Both the position numbers and the translations under genes were made by a program. A DNA stretch of 64,000 nt from Ureibacillus terrenus. GTDB taxonomy: Bacteria > Bacillota > Bacilli > Bacillales_A > Planococcaceae. The stretch lies in assembly GCF_006569205.1 (NCBI RefSeq), contig NZ_VIGD01000013.1:40631-104630 (forward strand), written 5' to 3'. The notes beneath the pieces were generated by a model. It worked only from the letters and a program-made list of their open reading frames with translations. It ran no database searches and was not told the origin of the DNA. This document shows positions 16,336-28,185 of the stretch, in pieces. Position 1 is the first letter of the stretch, and each line of letters begins with the position of its first letter.

Positions 16336-16345
16336 AAAAATCCCC

Positions 16346-17221
16346 CTAAAATTCTTTCGCTTTCCATGAAGCGATATGCTTTATGATGATGGTCAAAATC
16401 GCCAATATGGACATGATCGAAGCGACAGCGAACGCCGCCGTAAACTGGTATTCGTTATATAAAATTTCGATATGTAAGGGCATCGTGTTCGTTTCTCCCC
16501 GAATATGCCCCGACACGACCGATACCGCGCCGAACTCCCCGATTGCGCGGGCGTTGCACAAAATCAGTCCGTACAATAACCCCCATTTGATATTCGGCAA
16601 TGTTACATAGAAAAATGTCTTCCATCCGCTTGCTCCCAACGAAATCGAAGCTTCCTCTTCCGTAATCCCTTGGGTTTGCATTAAAGGAATCAACTCCCTT
16701 GCAACAAAGGGAAATGTCACAAACAATGTTGCAAGAATAATGCCCGGCAAAGCAAAGACGATTTTGATGTCATGTTCAAAAAGCCAATCGCCAAACAATC
16801 CTTGCGCTCCGAACAGCAAAATAAAAATCAGACCTGCAATGACGGGGGAAACGGCAAAAGGCAAGTCAATCAAAGTGACAAGCAAATTTTTCCCTCTGAA
16901 TGTAAATTTGGTGATCAGCCAGGCTGCGGCAATCCCGAAAACCGCATTCAACGGGACGACAATCAGCGCAACGGTGATGGTCAGCTTGATGGCGGCGAGG
17001 GCATCGGGATGAACAATGGACGCGACATACGTTTCCCATCCTTTTTCAAGTGCAGTCACAAAAATCGAAATCAAAGGAAGAATTAAAAATAGGCTGATAT
17101 AAAGCAATGAAATCGTAATCAACGACCATTTCACAATCGCCGATTCCTTCAACGGATAAGGATTTGAGACAGCTTTTTTTACAATCGGCATTTTCCGGTC
17201 CACATCCAACGGTTTCGTCAT
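16346..17221 (-). CDS. cysW: Sulfate ABC transporter permease CysW
   Basis: A 291-residue membrane protein with six predicted transmembrane helices. The cytoplasmic coupling loop ([22 protein letters not shown]) contains the EAA-type motif of sulfate permeases, followed by [21 protein letters not shown], a CysW signature. It pairs with CysT in the importer. The N-terminus of about 35 residues before the first helix is a little longer than usual. The gene lies 16 nt after cysT and 10 nt before cysA. Confidence 0.94.
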   Translation of the reverse strand: MTKPLDVDRKMPIVKKAVSNPYPLKESAIVKWSLITISLLYISLFLILPLISIFVTALEKGWETYVASIVHPDALAAIKLTITVALIVVPLNAVFGIAAAWLITKFTFRGKNLLVTLIDLPFAVSPVIAGLIFILLFGAQGLFGDWLFEHDIKIVFALPGIILATLFVTFPFVARELIPLMQTQGITEEEASISLGASGWKTFFYVTLPNIKWGLLYGLILCNARAIGEFGAVSVVSGHIRGETNTMPLHIEILYNEYQFTAAFAVASIMSILAILTIIIKHIASWKAKEF

Positions 17222-17237
17222 TCATTTGCCATCCTTC

Positions 17238-18071
17238 CTAATAATTGAATTTCCGGTTCATTCTCCATTGGATCAAATTGATGAACAATAGAATAATAAA
17301 GGAACCGACGAGCATCACAACCGCAATGGCTGTAGCGCCCACATAATCGTACTGTTCCAGTTTCGTCATAATAATGAGCGGCGTAATTTCCGTTTTCATC
17401 GGCATATTTCCTGCAATAAATACTACTGAACCGTATTCGCCAAGTGATCTTGAAAAAGCCAATGAAAAACCGGTAATCATCGCCGGATATAATTCAGGCA
17501 GAATCACCTTGACAAAGGTTTGGAATCTGTTTGCCCCGAGACTTGCCGAGGCTTCTTCCACTTCTCTCCCCAGATTTTGCAAGACAGGCTGCACAGTCCG
17601 GACGACAAACGGCAATCCGATAAAAGTCAACGCAATCACGATTCCAAGGGGTGTGTAGGAAATTTTAAAATCAAAAAACTTCCCGATCCAACCGCTTGGG
17701 GCGTAAAGCGTTGTCAACGCAATCCCGGCAACCGCGGTCGGCAAAGCAAATGGCAAATCTACAAGCCCGTCGATAATCTTTTTTCCTGGAAAGTCATATC
17801 GGATCAGCACCCATGCAATGATTGTTCCAAATATCACATTGATCAACCCTGCAGCCAATGCGCTTCCAAAGCTCAATTTATAGGAAGCCACCGCCCTTGG
17901 ATGGGTGATGGTTTCGAAAAATTCGCCCCAGCTCATCGAAAGAGTGTTCACCACAATCATGGACAGAGGCAGGATGACAATAAAACTTAAATATAGCATC
18001 GTATATCCAAGGGTCAGAGAAAATCCGGGAATAATTGTATTACTTTTTCTCTTTCTTAATGTAAACTCCAC
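17238..18071 (-). CDS. cysT: Sulfate ABC transporter permease CysT (CysU)
   Basis: A 277-residue six-helix permease. The coupling loop reads VEEASASLGANRFQTFVKVILP and is followed by FSRSLGEYGSVVFIAGNMPMKTEI, the CysT/CysU hallmark. An N-terminal FTLRKRKSNTIIPGF resembles other Bacillales CysT proteins. It is separated from sbp by a 103-nt gap holding a long hairpin, and from cysW by 16 nt, so it is probably read from the sbp promoter at a lower level. Confidence 0.94.
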   Translation of the reverse strand: MEFTLRKRKSNTIIPGFSLTLGYTMLYLSFIVILPLSMIVVNTLSMSWGEFFETITHPRAVASYKLSFGSALAAGLINVIFGTIIAWVLIRYDFPGKKIIDGLVDLPFALPTAVAGIALTTLYAPSGWIGKFFDFKISYTPLGIVIALTFIGLPFVVRTVQPVLQNLGREVEEASASLGANRFQTFVKVILPELYPAMITGFSLAFSRSLGEYGSVVFIAGNMPMKTEITPLIIMTKLEQYDYVGATAIAVVMLVGSFIILLFINLIQWRMNRKFNY

Positions 18072-18095
18072 TTTTTATCACCCCATTATGAAGAT

Positions 18096-18136
18096 TCAGC
18101 ATAAAGGAAGGAGGCTGCTCCGTTCCCCTATGCTGA
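18096..18136 (-). other. Intercistronic stem-loop between sbp and cysT
   Basis: TCAGCATA pairs with TATGCTGA at the base, and GGAA/TTCC and GGAG/CTCC extend the stem inside, giving an almost fully paired 41-nt hairpin. No U-tract follows. Such hairpins behind binding-protein genes usually stabilise the upstream message or allow only part of the transcription to continue. Confidence 0.5.
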
Positions 18137-18174
18137 CCTTGAAAATTCCGGAGGGAAATCATTTCCTATTTTGT

Positions 18175-19239
18175 TTATTGATAAATTTCGTCGAATGTTC
18201 CTCCATCTGCAAAATGCGTTTTTTGCGCTTCCTTCCAGCCGCCGAATTCATCGATTGTCACCAATTCTAAATCCTGGAATTGATCTTTATATTTTTCAAA
18301 CACTTTTTGATCGCGTGGACGGTAGAAGTTTTTCGCCGCAATTTCTTGGCCTTTTTCGCCATATAGATATTTCAGGTAAGCTTCCGCCACTTCGCGTGTT
18401 CCTTTTTTATCCACGACTTTGTCCACAATGGCCACCGGAGGTTCAGCCAAAATGCTTAAAGAAGGAGTTACAATTTCAAATTCATCTTCGCCGAATTCTT
18501 TCAAGGAAAGATATGCTTCATTTTCCCATGCAATCAGCACATCACCGATCCCGCGTTCCACGAAAGTCGTCGTAGAACCGCGCGCTCCTGAATCCAGCAC
18601 TTCCACATTGCTGTAAAGATCTTTCATAAATTGTTTGATTTTGGCCTCATCGCCGTTGTATTTTCTGCTTGCAAACGCCCATGCCGCCAAATAGTTCCAG
18701 CGCGCTCCTCCGCTTGTTTTCGGGTTTGGAGTGATGACTGAAACGCCATCTTTCGTCAAATCATCCCAATCCTTAATATTTTTTGGATTGCCTTTGCGGA
18801 CCAAAAAGACAATTGTTGAAGTATATGGAGAAGAGTTGTGTTCAAATTCTTTTTGCCAATCATCATTTAATAATTGGCGGGTCTGTGCAATCTCGTCGAT
18901 GTCATAAGCCAAAGCCAGTGTGACAACATCCGCTTCGATTCCGTCAATGACGGATCTTGCCTGTTTTCCTGATCCTCCATGGGATTGCTGGATTTTTACA
19001 TCCTGGCCTGTTTTTTCTTTCCAATAAGCGATAAATTCTTTATTGTATTCTTCATATAATTCCCGTGTCGGATCGTATGAAACATTCAACAGTTCAACCG
19101 GCTCTTTTGAAGATTTGTTTTCACCGGCATTTTTGGATGTTTCATTGTCATTTGCCCCTTCCTGATTTCCGCAGGCAGCCAAGAAAAGGAAAAGCGAAAT
19201 AATTCCAAGCAAAAGTAGTTTTCGTTGCTTTTTCTTCAT
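18175..19239 (-). CDS. sbp: Sulfate-binding lipoprotein Sbp/CysP
   Basis: A 354-residue sulfate/thiosulfate-binding protein. The signal peptide ends in FLAAC with the lipidated cysteine at 23. The mature protein starts [22 protein letters not shown], the classical prokaryotic sulfate-binding signature. [17 protein letters not shown] and [13 protein letters not shown] carry the oxyanion-binding residues. It is the first gene of the sulfate importer and of the long minus-strand sulfur run. It sits behind a promoter and a leader with competing hairpins. Confidence 0.95.
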   Translation of the reverse strand: MKKKQRKLLLLGIISLFLFLAACGNQEGANDNETSKNAGENKSSKEPVELLNVSYDPTRELYEEYNKEFIAYWKEKTGQDVKIQQSHGGSGKQARSVIDGIEADVVTLALAYDIDEIAQTRQLLNDDWQKEFEHNSSPYTSTIVFLVRKGNPKNIKDWDDLTKDGVSVITPNPKTSGGARWNYLAAWAFASRKYNGDEAKIKQFMKDLYSNVEVLDSGARGSTTTFVERGIGDVLIAWENEAYLSLKEFGEDEFEIVTPSLSILAEPPVAIVDKVVDKKGTREVAEAYLKYLYGEKGQEIAAKNFYRPRDQKVFEKYKDQFQDLELVTIDEFGGWKEAQKTHFADGGTFDEIYQ

Positions 19240-19270
19240 CTTAATCTCCCCTTTTTCTTAAATCTTGAAT

Positions 19271-19331
19271 AAAGAAAGGCTGCCTACAATCCCCCCTGAA
19301 AACAAAATAAACGGAAGAACTGTAGGCAACC
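19271..19331 (-). terminator. Leader terminator upstream of sbp
   Basis: In the RNA, GGTTGCCTACA pairs with TGTAGGCAGCC (11 bp, one G-U), leaving a large loop, and is followed by TTTCTTTATT. It lies between promoter and sbp start, so it is an attenuator. Its first four bases are shared with the antiterminator-like hairpin. Confidence 0.65.
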
Positions 19332-19351
19332 TTCAGTTTGTCTGATCAGTT
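19328..19351 (-). promoter_or_regulatory. Antiterminator-like hairpin, sbp leader
   Basis: TCAG and CTGA close an ACAAA loop; a 5' GA faces a 3' A; the outer stem is AACT with GGTT. The inner stem has changed sequence but kept pairing compared with the ribR and cysH elements (CTAG/CTAG), which is compensatory variation within one genome. GGTT is also the base of the terminator stem. Confidence 0.62.
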
Positions 19352-19384
19352 ACCTGATTGTTTACCAAGATTCTCTTGAGAAAT

Positions 19385-19413
19385 ACAATAATCCAATATT
19401 TCCGATTAGTCAA
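19385..19413 (-). promoter_or_regulatory. sbp-cysTWA promoter
   Basis: TTGACT (19413-19408) and TATTGT (19390-19385) are spaced by 17 nt. The transcript would start near 19378 and carry a leader of about 140 nt. Confidence 0.7.
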
Positions 19414-19464
19414 CATGGTTTTTAAAAAATTATTAAACAAATTACATAAATTTGAATTTTAATA

Positions 19465-19492
19465 TTGATAATTTCAATTAAAATAGTATACT
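19465..19492 (+). promoter_or_regulatory. cysH promoter
   Basis: TTGATA (19465-19470) and TATACT (19487-19492) are 16 nt apart on the plus strand, in a very AT-rich stretch. The start would be near 19499, giving a leader of about 120 nt before cysH. It diverges from the sbp promoter. Confidence 0.6.
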
Positions 19493-19528
19493 TTAAATTA
19501 AAATTTTTAATTCCCTTTTTGGATATGA

Positions 19529-19551
19529 CGCCGACTAGAAAACTAGAGGTG
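19529..19551 (+). promoter_or_regulatory. Antiterminator-like hairpin, cysH leader
   Basis: CTAG and CTAG close an AAAA loop; GA on the 5' side faces A on the 3' side; the outer stem is CGCC with GGTG (one G-U). The architecture equals that in the ribR and sbp leaders. GGTG is shared with the following hairpin. Confidence 0.62.
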
Positions 19552-19594
19552 TTTTAATGTAATCGGTTTGATTTTTGTTACATTAAAACGCCCT
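19547..19594 (+). terminator. Leader hairpin upstream of cysH
   Basis: GGTGTTTTAATGTAA pairs with TTACATTAAAACGCC (15 bp, one G-U). The sequence after the stem is CTCTTTCATTT, a poor U-tract. A second small fold (CTTTC/GAAAG with CCTC/GAGG) then covers the GGAGG of cysH, so control may act partly on translation. Confidence 0.55.
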
Positions 19595-19619
19595 CTTTCA
19601 TTTGAAAGGAGGAGTAGTT

Positions 19620-20324
19620 ATGTTAACTTACGAGACATGGCAAGATTCAACGATCGATTTTGAAGTCGATGAAACGTATAAAGGCGCCCTGAACGTGCTT
19701 CAGTGGGCTTATGACCAATACGGCGACGATGTCATTTATGCCTGCAGTTTCGGCATTGAAGGCATCGTGCTCATCGACCTGATTTCAATAGTGAAGCCCG
19801 ATGCCCACATCGTCTTTCTCGACACGGAAGTGCATTTTAAAGAAACTTATGAAACCATTGAAAGGGTAAAAGAAAGGTATCCTCTATTAAATATAGAATT
19901 AAAGAAACCGTCCCTTTCTTTGGAAGAACAGGCAAAACTGTATGGGGATGAGCTATGGAAAAAAGATCCGAATAAATGCTGTGAACTCCGGAAAATCATT
20001 CCCCTCCGGGAAACATTGACCGGGGCAAAAGCATGGATTTCCGGTTTGCGGCGCGAACAATCCGAAACAAGAAAACATGTGAATTTTATCAATAAGGATA
20101 ATAAATTCAAATCCATCAAAATCTGCCCGTTGATTCATTGGACATGGAAAGATGTGTGGCGCTATGTAGGAAAACATCAGCTTGTATACAACCCGCTCCA
20201 TGACCAGGGTTATCCGAGCATCGGATGCGCCTATTGCACAAAGCCCGCTTTTACTTTGGACGATTTGCGTTCAGGCAGATGGGCGGGATTAAACAAAACA
20301 GAATGCGGATTACACACAGATTAG
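19620..20324 (+). CDS. cysH: Phosphoadenylyl/adenylyl-sulfate reductase CysH
   Basis: A 234-residue thioredoxin-dependent reductase that converts (P)APS to sulfite. The catalytic cysteine lies in the C-terminal ECGLH motif (C229). Cys120-Cys121 and C203-x2-C206 are the four [4Fe-4S] ligands seen in APS-type and Bacillus CysH enzymes. [11 protein letters not shown] binds the phosphosulfate. The ATG with GAAAGGAGG 9 nt upstream is preferred over an in-frame upstream codon. It leads cysH-sat-cysC. Confidence 0.96.
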   Translation: MLTYETWQDSTIDFEVDETYKGALNVLQWAYDQYGDDVIYACSFGIEGIVLIDLISIVKPDAHIVFLDTEVHFKETYETIERVKERYPLLNIELKKPSLSLEEQAKLYGDELWKKDPNKCCELRKIIPLRETLTGAKAWISGLRREQSETRKHVNFINKDNKFKSIKICPLIHWTWKDVWRYVGKHQLVYNPLHDQGYPSIGCAYCTKPAFTLDDLRSGRWAGLNKTECGLHTD

Positions 20325-20335
20325 GAGGAACAAAA

Positions 20336-21475
20336 ATGACAATTCAACCACATGGCGGTGTATTAATTAACGCATACGATCCGAATGAACCGTATGAACA
20401 TCTTCAAAAAGAAATCCCCCTTGATGGAATTGCGTTAAGCGATTTGGAGCTGATCGGGGTAGGGGCATACAGCCCGATCGACGGCTTCCTGACGCAGGAA
20501 GATTATAAAAGCGTTGTGGAAAACATGCGCCTTGCAAACGGCATTGTGTGGAGCATTCCGATTACGCTTCCGGTAACGGAAGAACTTGCTGCCACGTTAA
20601 AAATCGGTGATAAAGCGAAACTGGTATCCAACGGCGTAGTTTACGGAATCATTGAAATCCAGGATATTTACAAACCGGATAAAACAGTTGAAGCAAAAAA
20701 AGTCTACGGTACAGATGATTTGAACCACCCTGGCGTGAAAAAATTGTTTGACCGTCCGGATGTATATGTCGGAGGAAAAATCACCCTTGTCAAAAAAACA
20801 AAAAAACAATTCCCTGAATTCACATTCGATCCAATCGAAACACGAGAACTTTTTGAGAAAAAAGGCTGGAAAACCGTTGTAGGATTCCAAACAAGAAATC
20901 CGGTACACCGCGCCCATGAATACATCCAAAAAGTGGCATTGGAAATCGTTGACGGACTTTTCTTAAATCCTTTGGTCGGAGAAACAAAATCCGACGATAT
21001 TCCGGCCCATATCCGGATGGAGAGCTATCAAGTATTGCTCGACCATTATTATCCGAAAGATCGGGTGCACTTGGGAGTCTTCCTTGCCGCAATGCGCTAT
21101 GCGGGTCCAAGGGAAGCGATTTTCCATGCATTGGTCCGCAAAAATTATGGCTGCACCCACTTTATCGTAGGGCGCGACCATGCGGGTGTCGGAAACTATT
21201 ACGGCACATATGACGCCCAAAAAATATTTGATAACTTCACTCCGGAAGAAATCGGCATCATTCCACTAAAATTTGAACACAGCTTCTACTGCACAGCATG
21301 TGACGGCATGGCCACAACCAAAACATGCCCTCATGATGCATCAACCCGCATTATTTTATCCGGAACGAAAGTACGCGAAATGCTTCGCAACGGAGAAATC
21401 CCTCCAAGCACTTTCAGCCGCAAGGAAGTGGTGGAAGTGTTGATTCGCGGTCTAAGGGAAGAAGTTCATTCATAA
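20336..21475 (+). CDS. sat: Sulfate adenylyltransferase Sat
   Basis: A 379-residue ATP sulfurylase of the homomeric type that makes adenylyl sulfate from ATP and sulfate. [15 protein letters not shown] contains the HxxH nucleotide-binding motif, and [17 protein letters not shown] is the second active-site loop. Cysteines in the [16 protein letters not shown] segment are typical of Bacillus Sat and may bind zinc. The start follows AGGAGGA by 6 nt and lies 11 nt after cysH. Confidence 0.96.
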   Translation: MTIQPHGGVLINAYDPNEPYEHLQKEIPLDGIALSDLELIGVGAYSPIDGFLTQEDYKSVVENMRLANGIVWSIPITLPVTEELAATLKIGDKAKLVSNGVVYGIIEIQDIYKPDKTVEAKKVYGTDDLNHPGVKKLFDRPDVYVGGKITLVKKTKKQFPEFTFDPIETRELFEKKGWKTVVGFQTRNPVHRAHEYIQKVALEIVDGLFLNPLVGETKSDDIPAHIRMESYQVLLDHYYPKDRVHLGVFLAAMRYAGPREAIFHALVRKNYGCTHFIVGRDHAGVGNYYGTYDAQKIFDNFTPEEIGIIPLKFEHSFYCTACDGMATTKTCPHDASTRIILSGTKVREMLRNGEIPPSTFSRKEVVEVLIRGLREEVHS

Positions 21476-21487
21476 GGAGTTGTCACA

Positions 21488-22087
21488 ATGAGTTCGAAAA
21501 ACATCGTTTGGCACGATACATCCATCACGAAAGAAGATTATCGCAAGAAGAACGGACACCATAGTTTCATTCTATGGTTTACGGGACTATCCGCATCCGG
21601 AAAATCCACGATTGCCAATGCCGTGGCAAAAGAATTGTTTGACCGCGGCAATCAGGCTTTTGTCCTTGACGGAGACAACATTCGCCACGGTCTGAACAAA
21701 GATTTGGGATTTGACGAACAATCCAGAAAGGAAAACATCCGCCGCATCGGTGAAGTTTCCAAATTATTTGTTGAAAGCGGACAAATCGTGCTGACGGCTT
21801 TCATCTCGCCATATAAAGAAGACCGGGCTTTGGTCAGATCCCTTGTGGAAGACGGCGAATTCATCGAAGTGTATGTTCAATGTTCCATTGAAGAATGTGA
21901 ACGAAGAGATCCAAAAGGACTTTACAAAAAAGCGAGAAACAATGAAATTCCAAACTTTACGGGCATCAGCGCCCCTTATGAAGCGCCGGACAATCCGGAA
22001 ATCGTCGTGGACAGCGAAAAGAATTCCGTTGAGGAATGCAAAAATCAGCTGATTCAGTTTTTAATTGATAAAGGTTATATCAAATAA
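21488..22087 (+). CDS. cysC: Adenylyl-sulfate kinase CysC
   Basis: A 199-residue APS kinase that phosphorylates adenylyl sulfate to PAPS. The P-loop is GLSASGKST (33-41), followed by [16 protein letters not shown], then FISPYKEDR and [10 protein letters not shown]. It follows sat by 12 nt and ends the operon before a strong terminator. Having cysC next to a CC/CxxC-type CysH suggests the reductase may use PAPS as well as APS; this is inference. Confidence 0.96.
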   Translation: MSSKNIVWHDTSITKEDYRKKNGHHSFILWFTGLSASGKSTIANAVAKELFDRGNQAFVLDGDNIRHGLNKDLGFDEQSRKENIRRIGEVSKLFVESGQIVLTAFISPYKEDRALVRSLVEDGEFIEVYVQCSIEECERRDPKGLYKKARNNEIPNFTGISAPYEAPDNPEIVVDSEKNSVEECKNQLIQFLIDKGYIK

Positions 22088-22146
22088 GAAGCTCACAAAT
22101 GATCCGCCATAAATCAAACAGAAAACTCCCCTATAAAATAGATGAA

Positions 22147-22171
22147 GCAGGGCAATATTTGCCCTGCTTTT
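22147..22171 (+). terminator. cysH-sat-cysC terminator
   Basis: GCAGGGCAA and TTGCCCTGC pair perfectly around a 3-nt loop and are followed by TTTTTT. Confidence 0.9.
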
Positions 22172-22330
22172 TTCATTGCAAATTAACGTTCTTTTATTTA
22201 GATGCTTACCGTTTTTTGCATTATATATCCAAAAGATTATCCCAATAAATTCTTCCAGCTAAGTAAAATAAACATGTTTCTGAACGTTTAGGTTATGAAA
22301 ACTCAAAGCTACCGCAGATACTTAACAAAA

Positions 22331-22357
22331 AAGGTCGAGCGGAATGCACTCGACCTT
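22331..22357 (-). terminator. suf operon terminator
   Basis: On the minus strand, GGTCGAGTG and a near-perfect partner CGCTCGACC close a small loop and run into TTTTTTG. It lies about 100 nt beyond sufB. The remaining bases between it and the cysC terminator hold nothing I can recognise. Confidence 0.85.
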
Positions 22358-22457
22358 ACAAAAACACTTGGAAATGCGGTAATTTTGTTGGCCAATTTGT
22401 GGTCGATCGGTATTTCCCGAATGACCAAAGACCTTATAAACGTTGATATTTCAAGCC

Positions 22458-23855
22458 TTAACCAATTGAACCTTCCATTTCGAACTTGATCAAGCGGTTC
22501 ATTTCCACAGCGTATTCCATTGGAAGTTCGCGGGTGAATGGTTCAATGAATCCCATAACGATCATTTCCGTCGCTTCCTGTTCGGAAATGCCGCGGCTCA
22601 TCAAATAGAATAATTGCTCTTCGGACACTTTGGATACTTTCGCTTCGTGCTCAAGGGACACGTTGTCATTCATAATTTCGTTGTATGGAATTGTATCGGA
22701 AGTGGATTGGTTATCCAAAATCAATGTGTCGCATTCGATATTCGCACGGGCGCCGCTTGCTTTCGGACCGAAGCGGACAATACCGCGGTATGTCACTTTA
22801 CCTCCTTGTTTCGAAATGGATTTTGACACGATTGTGGAGGATGTGTTTGGCGCCAAGTGAATCATTTTCGCGCCGGCGTCCTGATGCTGGCCTTTGCCAG
22901 CCAACGCGATTGACAATGTCATGCCGCGGGCGCCTTCCCCTTTCAGGATGCAGGCAGGATATTTCATTGTCAATTTGGAACCGATGTTGCCGTCAATCCA
23001 TTCCATTGTACCGTTTTCTTCAACAACCGTACGCTTTGTCACCAAGTTGTACACGTTGTTGGACCAGTTTTGGATGGTAGTATAACGGCAGTAGGCATCT
23101 TTTTTCACGATGATTTCCACAACCGCCGAGTGAAGGGAACTTGTTGAATAAATCGGTGCCGTACATCCTTCTACATAGTGGACGGATGCGCCTTCGTCCA
23201 CGATGATCAAAGTCCGTTCGAATTGTCCCATATTTTCGGAGTTGATACGGAAGTATGCCTGAAGCGGAGTATCCACTTTGACGCCTGGCGGAACATAGAT
23301 GAAGGAACCGCCGGACCAAACCGCCGTATTTAACGCGGCAAATTTATTGTCAGATGCCGGTACCACTGTTCCCCAATATTTTTTGAACAGCTCTTCGTTT
23401 TCTTTCAAAGCTGAGTCTGTATCTTTAAAGATAATCCCTTTTTCCTCAAGCTCTTTTTTCATATTGTGGTAAACGACTTCGGACTCGTATTGGGCAGAAA
23501 CCCCTGCAAGATATTTTTGTTCCGCTTCCGGAATACCCAACCGGTCGAACGTTCTTTTAATCTCTTCCGGAACTTCATCCCAGGAACGTTGAGTCGCTTC
23601 CGTAGGTTTTACATAGTAAGTGATTTCATCAAAATTTAATTCCGATAGGTCGCCGCCCCATTGTGGCATCGGTTTTGAATAGAATATTTCAAGAGCCTTT
23701 AAGCGGGACTCGAGCATCCATTCCGGCTCATTTTTCATTTTGGAAATTTCACGGACGATTTCTTCAGTTAATCCACGTTTTGAACGGAATACAGAAACGT
23801 CCTTGTCGCGGAAACCGTATTTGTAATCGCCAATATCAGGCACGTTTTTTGCCAT
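22458..23855 (-). CDS. sufB: Fe-S cluster assembly scaffold SufB
   Basis: A 465-residue SufB with the full SUF-FeS scaffold beta-helix ([59 protein letters not shown]). It is the core of the SufBCD scaffold where Fe-S clusters are built before transfer. The start at [15 protein letters not shown] is fixed by GGAGGAG 6 nt upstream and by family N-termini; the longer open frame into sufU is ignored. It is the last gene of sufC-D-S-U-B. Confidence 0.97.
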   Translation of the reverse strand: MAKNVPDIGDYKYGFRDKDVSVFRSKRGLTEEIVREISKMKNEPEWMLESRLKALEIFYSKPMPQWGGDLSELNFDEITYYVKPTEATQRSWDEVPEEIKRTFDRLGIPEAEQKYLAGVSAQYESEVVYHNMKKELEEKGIIFKDTDSALKENEELFKKYWGTVVPASDNKFAALNTAVWSGGSFIYVPPGVKVDTPLQAYFRINSENMGQFERTLIIVDEGASVHYVEGCTAPIYSTSSLHSAVVEIIVKKDAYCRYTTIQNWSNNVYNLVTKRTVVEENGTMEWIDGNIGSKLTMKYPACILKGEGARGMTLSIALAGKGQHQDAGAKMIHLAPNTSSTIVSKSISKQGGKVTYRGIVRFGPKASGARANIECDTLILDNQSTSDTIPYNEIMNDNVSLEHEAKVSKVSEEQLFYLMSRGISEQEATEMIVMGFIEPFTRELPMEYAVEMNRLIKFEMEGSIG

Positions 23856-23875
23856 GTTTTCTCCTCCGTTCAAAG

Positions 23876-26839
<2,964 letters not shown>

Positions 26840-26857
26840 ATGAATCGTCCTCCCAAA

Positions 26858-27646
26858 TTAAACTTCTTCTTTTTCAATTACTGCATCTGTGTTTTCAATG
26901 CCTAATTCCTTTTTAATCCATTCATAACCTTCTGCTTCAAGTTTTTTCGCTAGCTCAGGTCCGCCGGATTTTACGACACGTCCTTGCATCATCACATGTA
27001 CATAATCCGGAGTGATGTAGTTGAGCAAACGTTGGTAGTGCGTAATAAGCAGGCAGCCGAAGTTTTCTCCGCGCATAGCGTTGACGCCTTTCGCGACAAC
27101 TTTTAACGCATCTATATCAAGACCGGAGTCGATTTCGTCCAAAATCGCAAAAGTCGGCTTTAACATCATCATTTGAAGAATTTCATTGCGCTTCTTTTCA
27201 CCGCCTGAGAAACCTTCATTCAAGTAACGTTGAGCCATTTCCGAATCCATTTCCAAGAATTCCATCGTCTTGTCCAATTCGCGAATAAATTGCATGATGG
27301 AAATTTCATTGCCTTCCCCGCGGCGGGCATTGATTGCGGAACGGATAAAGTCGGCATTTGTTACACCGGAGATTTCAGATGGATATTGCATCGCAAGGAA
27401 AAGACCCGCTTTTGCGCGTTCGTCCACTTCCATCTCCAAAACATTTTGTCCATCTATTTCAATTGTACCTTGAATCACTTCATATTTCGGATGACCCATA
27501 ATGGCCGCTGCCAAAGTGGATTTACCAGTACCATTAGGCCCCATGATCGCATGTACTTCGTTTGTATTGATCGTTAAATTTACGCCTTTTAAAATCTCCT
27601 TACCTTCAATTGCTACATGAAGATCTTTGATTACTAAAGTAGACAT
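26858..27646 (-). CDS. sufC: Fe-S cluster assembly ATPase SufC
   Basis: A 262-residue soluble ABC ATPase of the Suf system. Walker A is GPNGTGKST (36-44), the signature is GFSGGEKKRNEI, and Walker B is FAILDEIDSGLD with the SufC-specific aspartate pattern. The switch histidine is in LITHYQRLL. It energises the SufBD scaffold. It is the first gene of the operon, with GGAGGT upstream of the ATG. Confidence 0.97.
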   Translation of the reverse strand: MSTLVIKDLHVAIEGKEILKGVNLTINTNEVHAIMGPNGTGKSTLAAAIMGHPKYEVIQGTIEIDGQNVLEMEVDERAKAGLFLAMQYPSEISGVTNADFIRSAINARRGEGNEISIMQFIRELDKTMEFLEMDSEMAQRYLNEGFSGGEKKRNEILQMMMLKPTFAILDEIDSGLDIDALKVVAKGVNAMRGENFGCLLITHYQRLLNYITPDYVHVMMQGRVVKSGGPELAKKLEAEGYEWIKKELGIENTDAVIEKEEV

Positions 27647-27673
27647 CTATATACCTCCATCTTTTTATGGTTG

Positions 27674-27699
27674 GTAGTACCATCGTTAAGTAGTACCAT
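27674..27699. repeat. Direct repeat in the suf promoter region
   Basis: GTAGTACCAT occurs twice with starts 16 bp apart (27674 and 27690), 28-53 bp upstream of sufC. The first copy is inside a GGTA-G-TACC inverted repeat. It could be an operator for a regulator of the suf operon; none is known to me with this site. The rest of the 540-nt gap up to gltC is AT-rich and shows no gene I can support. Confidence 0.4.
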
Positions 27700-28185
27700 T
27701 ACTAATTTATTATCATTCTAATCTTAACCGAAATCAAGTAAGCATGCAAAACATTTAGACTTTAAAACCCATAAATCAGAAAAATCCCCACCAATATTAG
27801 GATTTCCAAATCTTCAATCAGTTTATCTCACCCGAGGATTTGTAAAAAGCAGGTTGATTTATTTTCAATAAACCAAAACTAATTGAGAATTATTATTAAT
27901 AAGTTAAATTTTACGCAAGACCCGTTAACCTTAGAAATCATATCATCGCATTTCCTGAATTGTACAATTCCATCATTTGTGCCAAATAATTTTTTTGAAT
28001 AATTGTTATTTAATAAATTTTTAATGTAGCATTTATTTCTTTCCATCTTGCAAAAAAGTGTTAAAACTTCAAACAGCATCGAACATTTCTATCGTTTACT
28101 TTTAAATAAATTTCTTTTAATATAAAAATTGCATATATATATTACATAGACTCATCTCGTTTTTAGATGATTAGGGGGGAGCATT

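Noticed and set aside
22295..22489. Short plus-strand frame between cysC and sufB
   Set aside because: No ribosome-binding site, no family resemblance, and it crosses the suf terminator hairpin.
27879..28079. 66-residue minus-strand frame between sufC and gltC
   Set aside because: AT-rich with no ribosome-binding site or recognisable sequence; consistent with chance.
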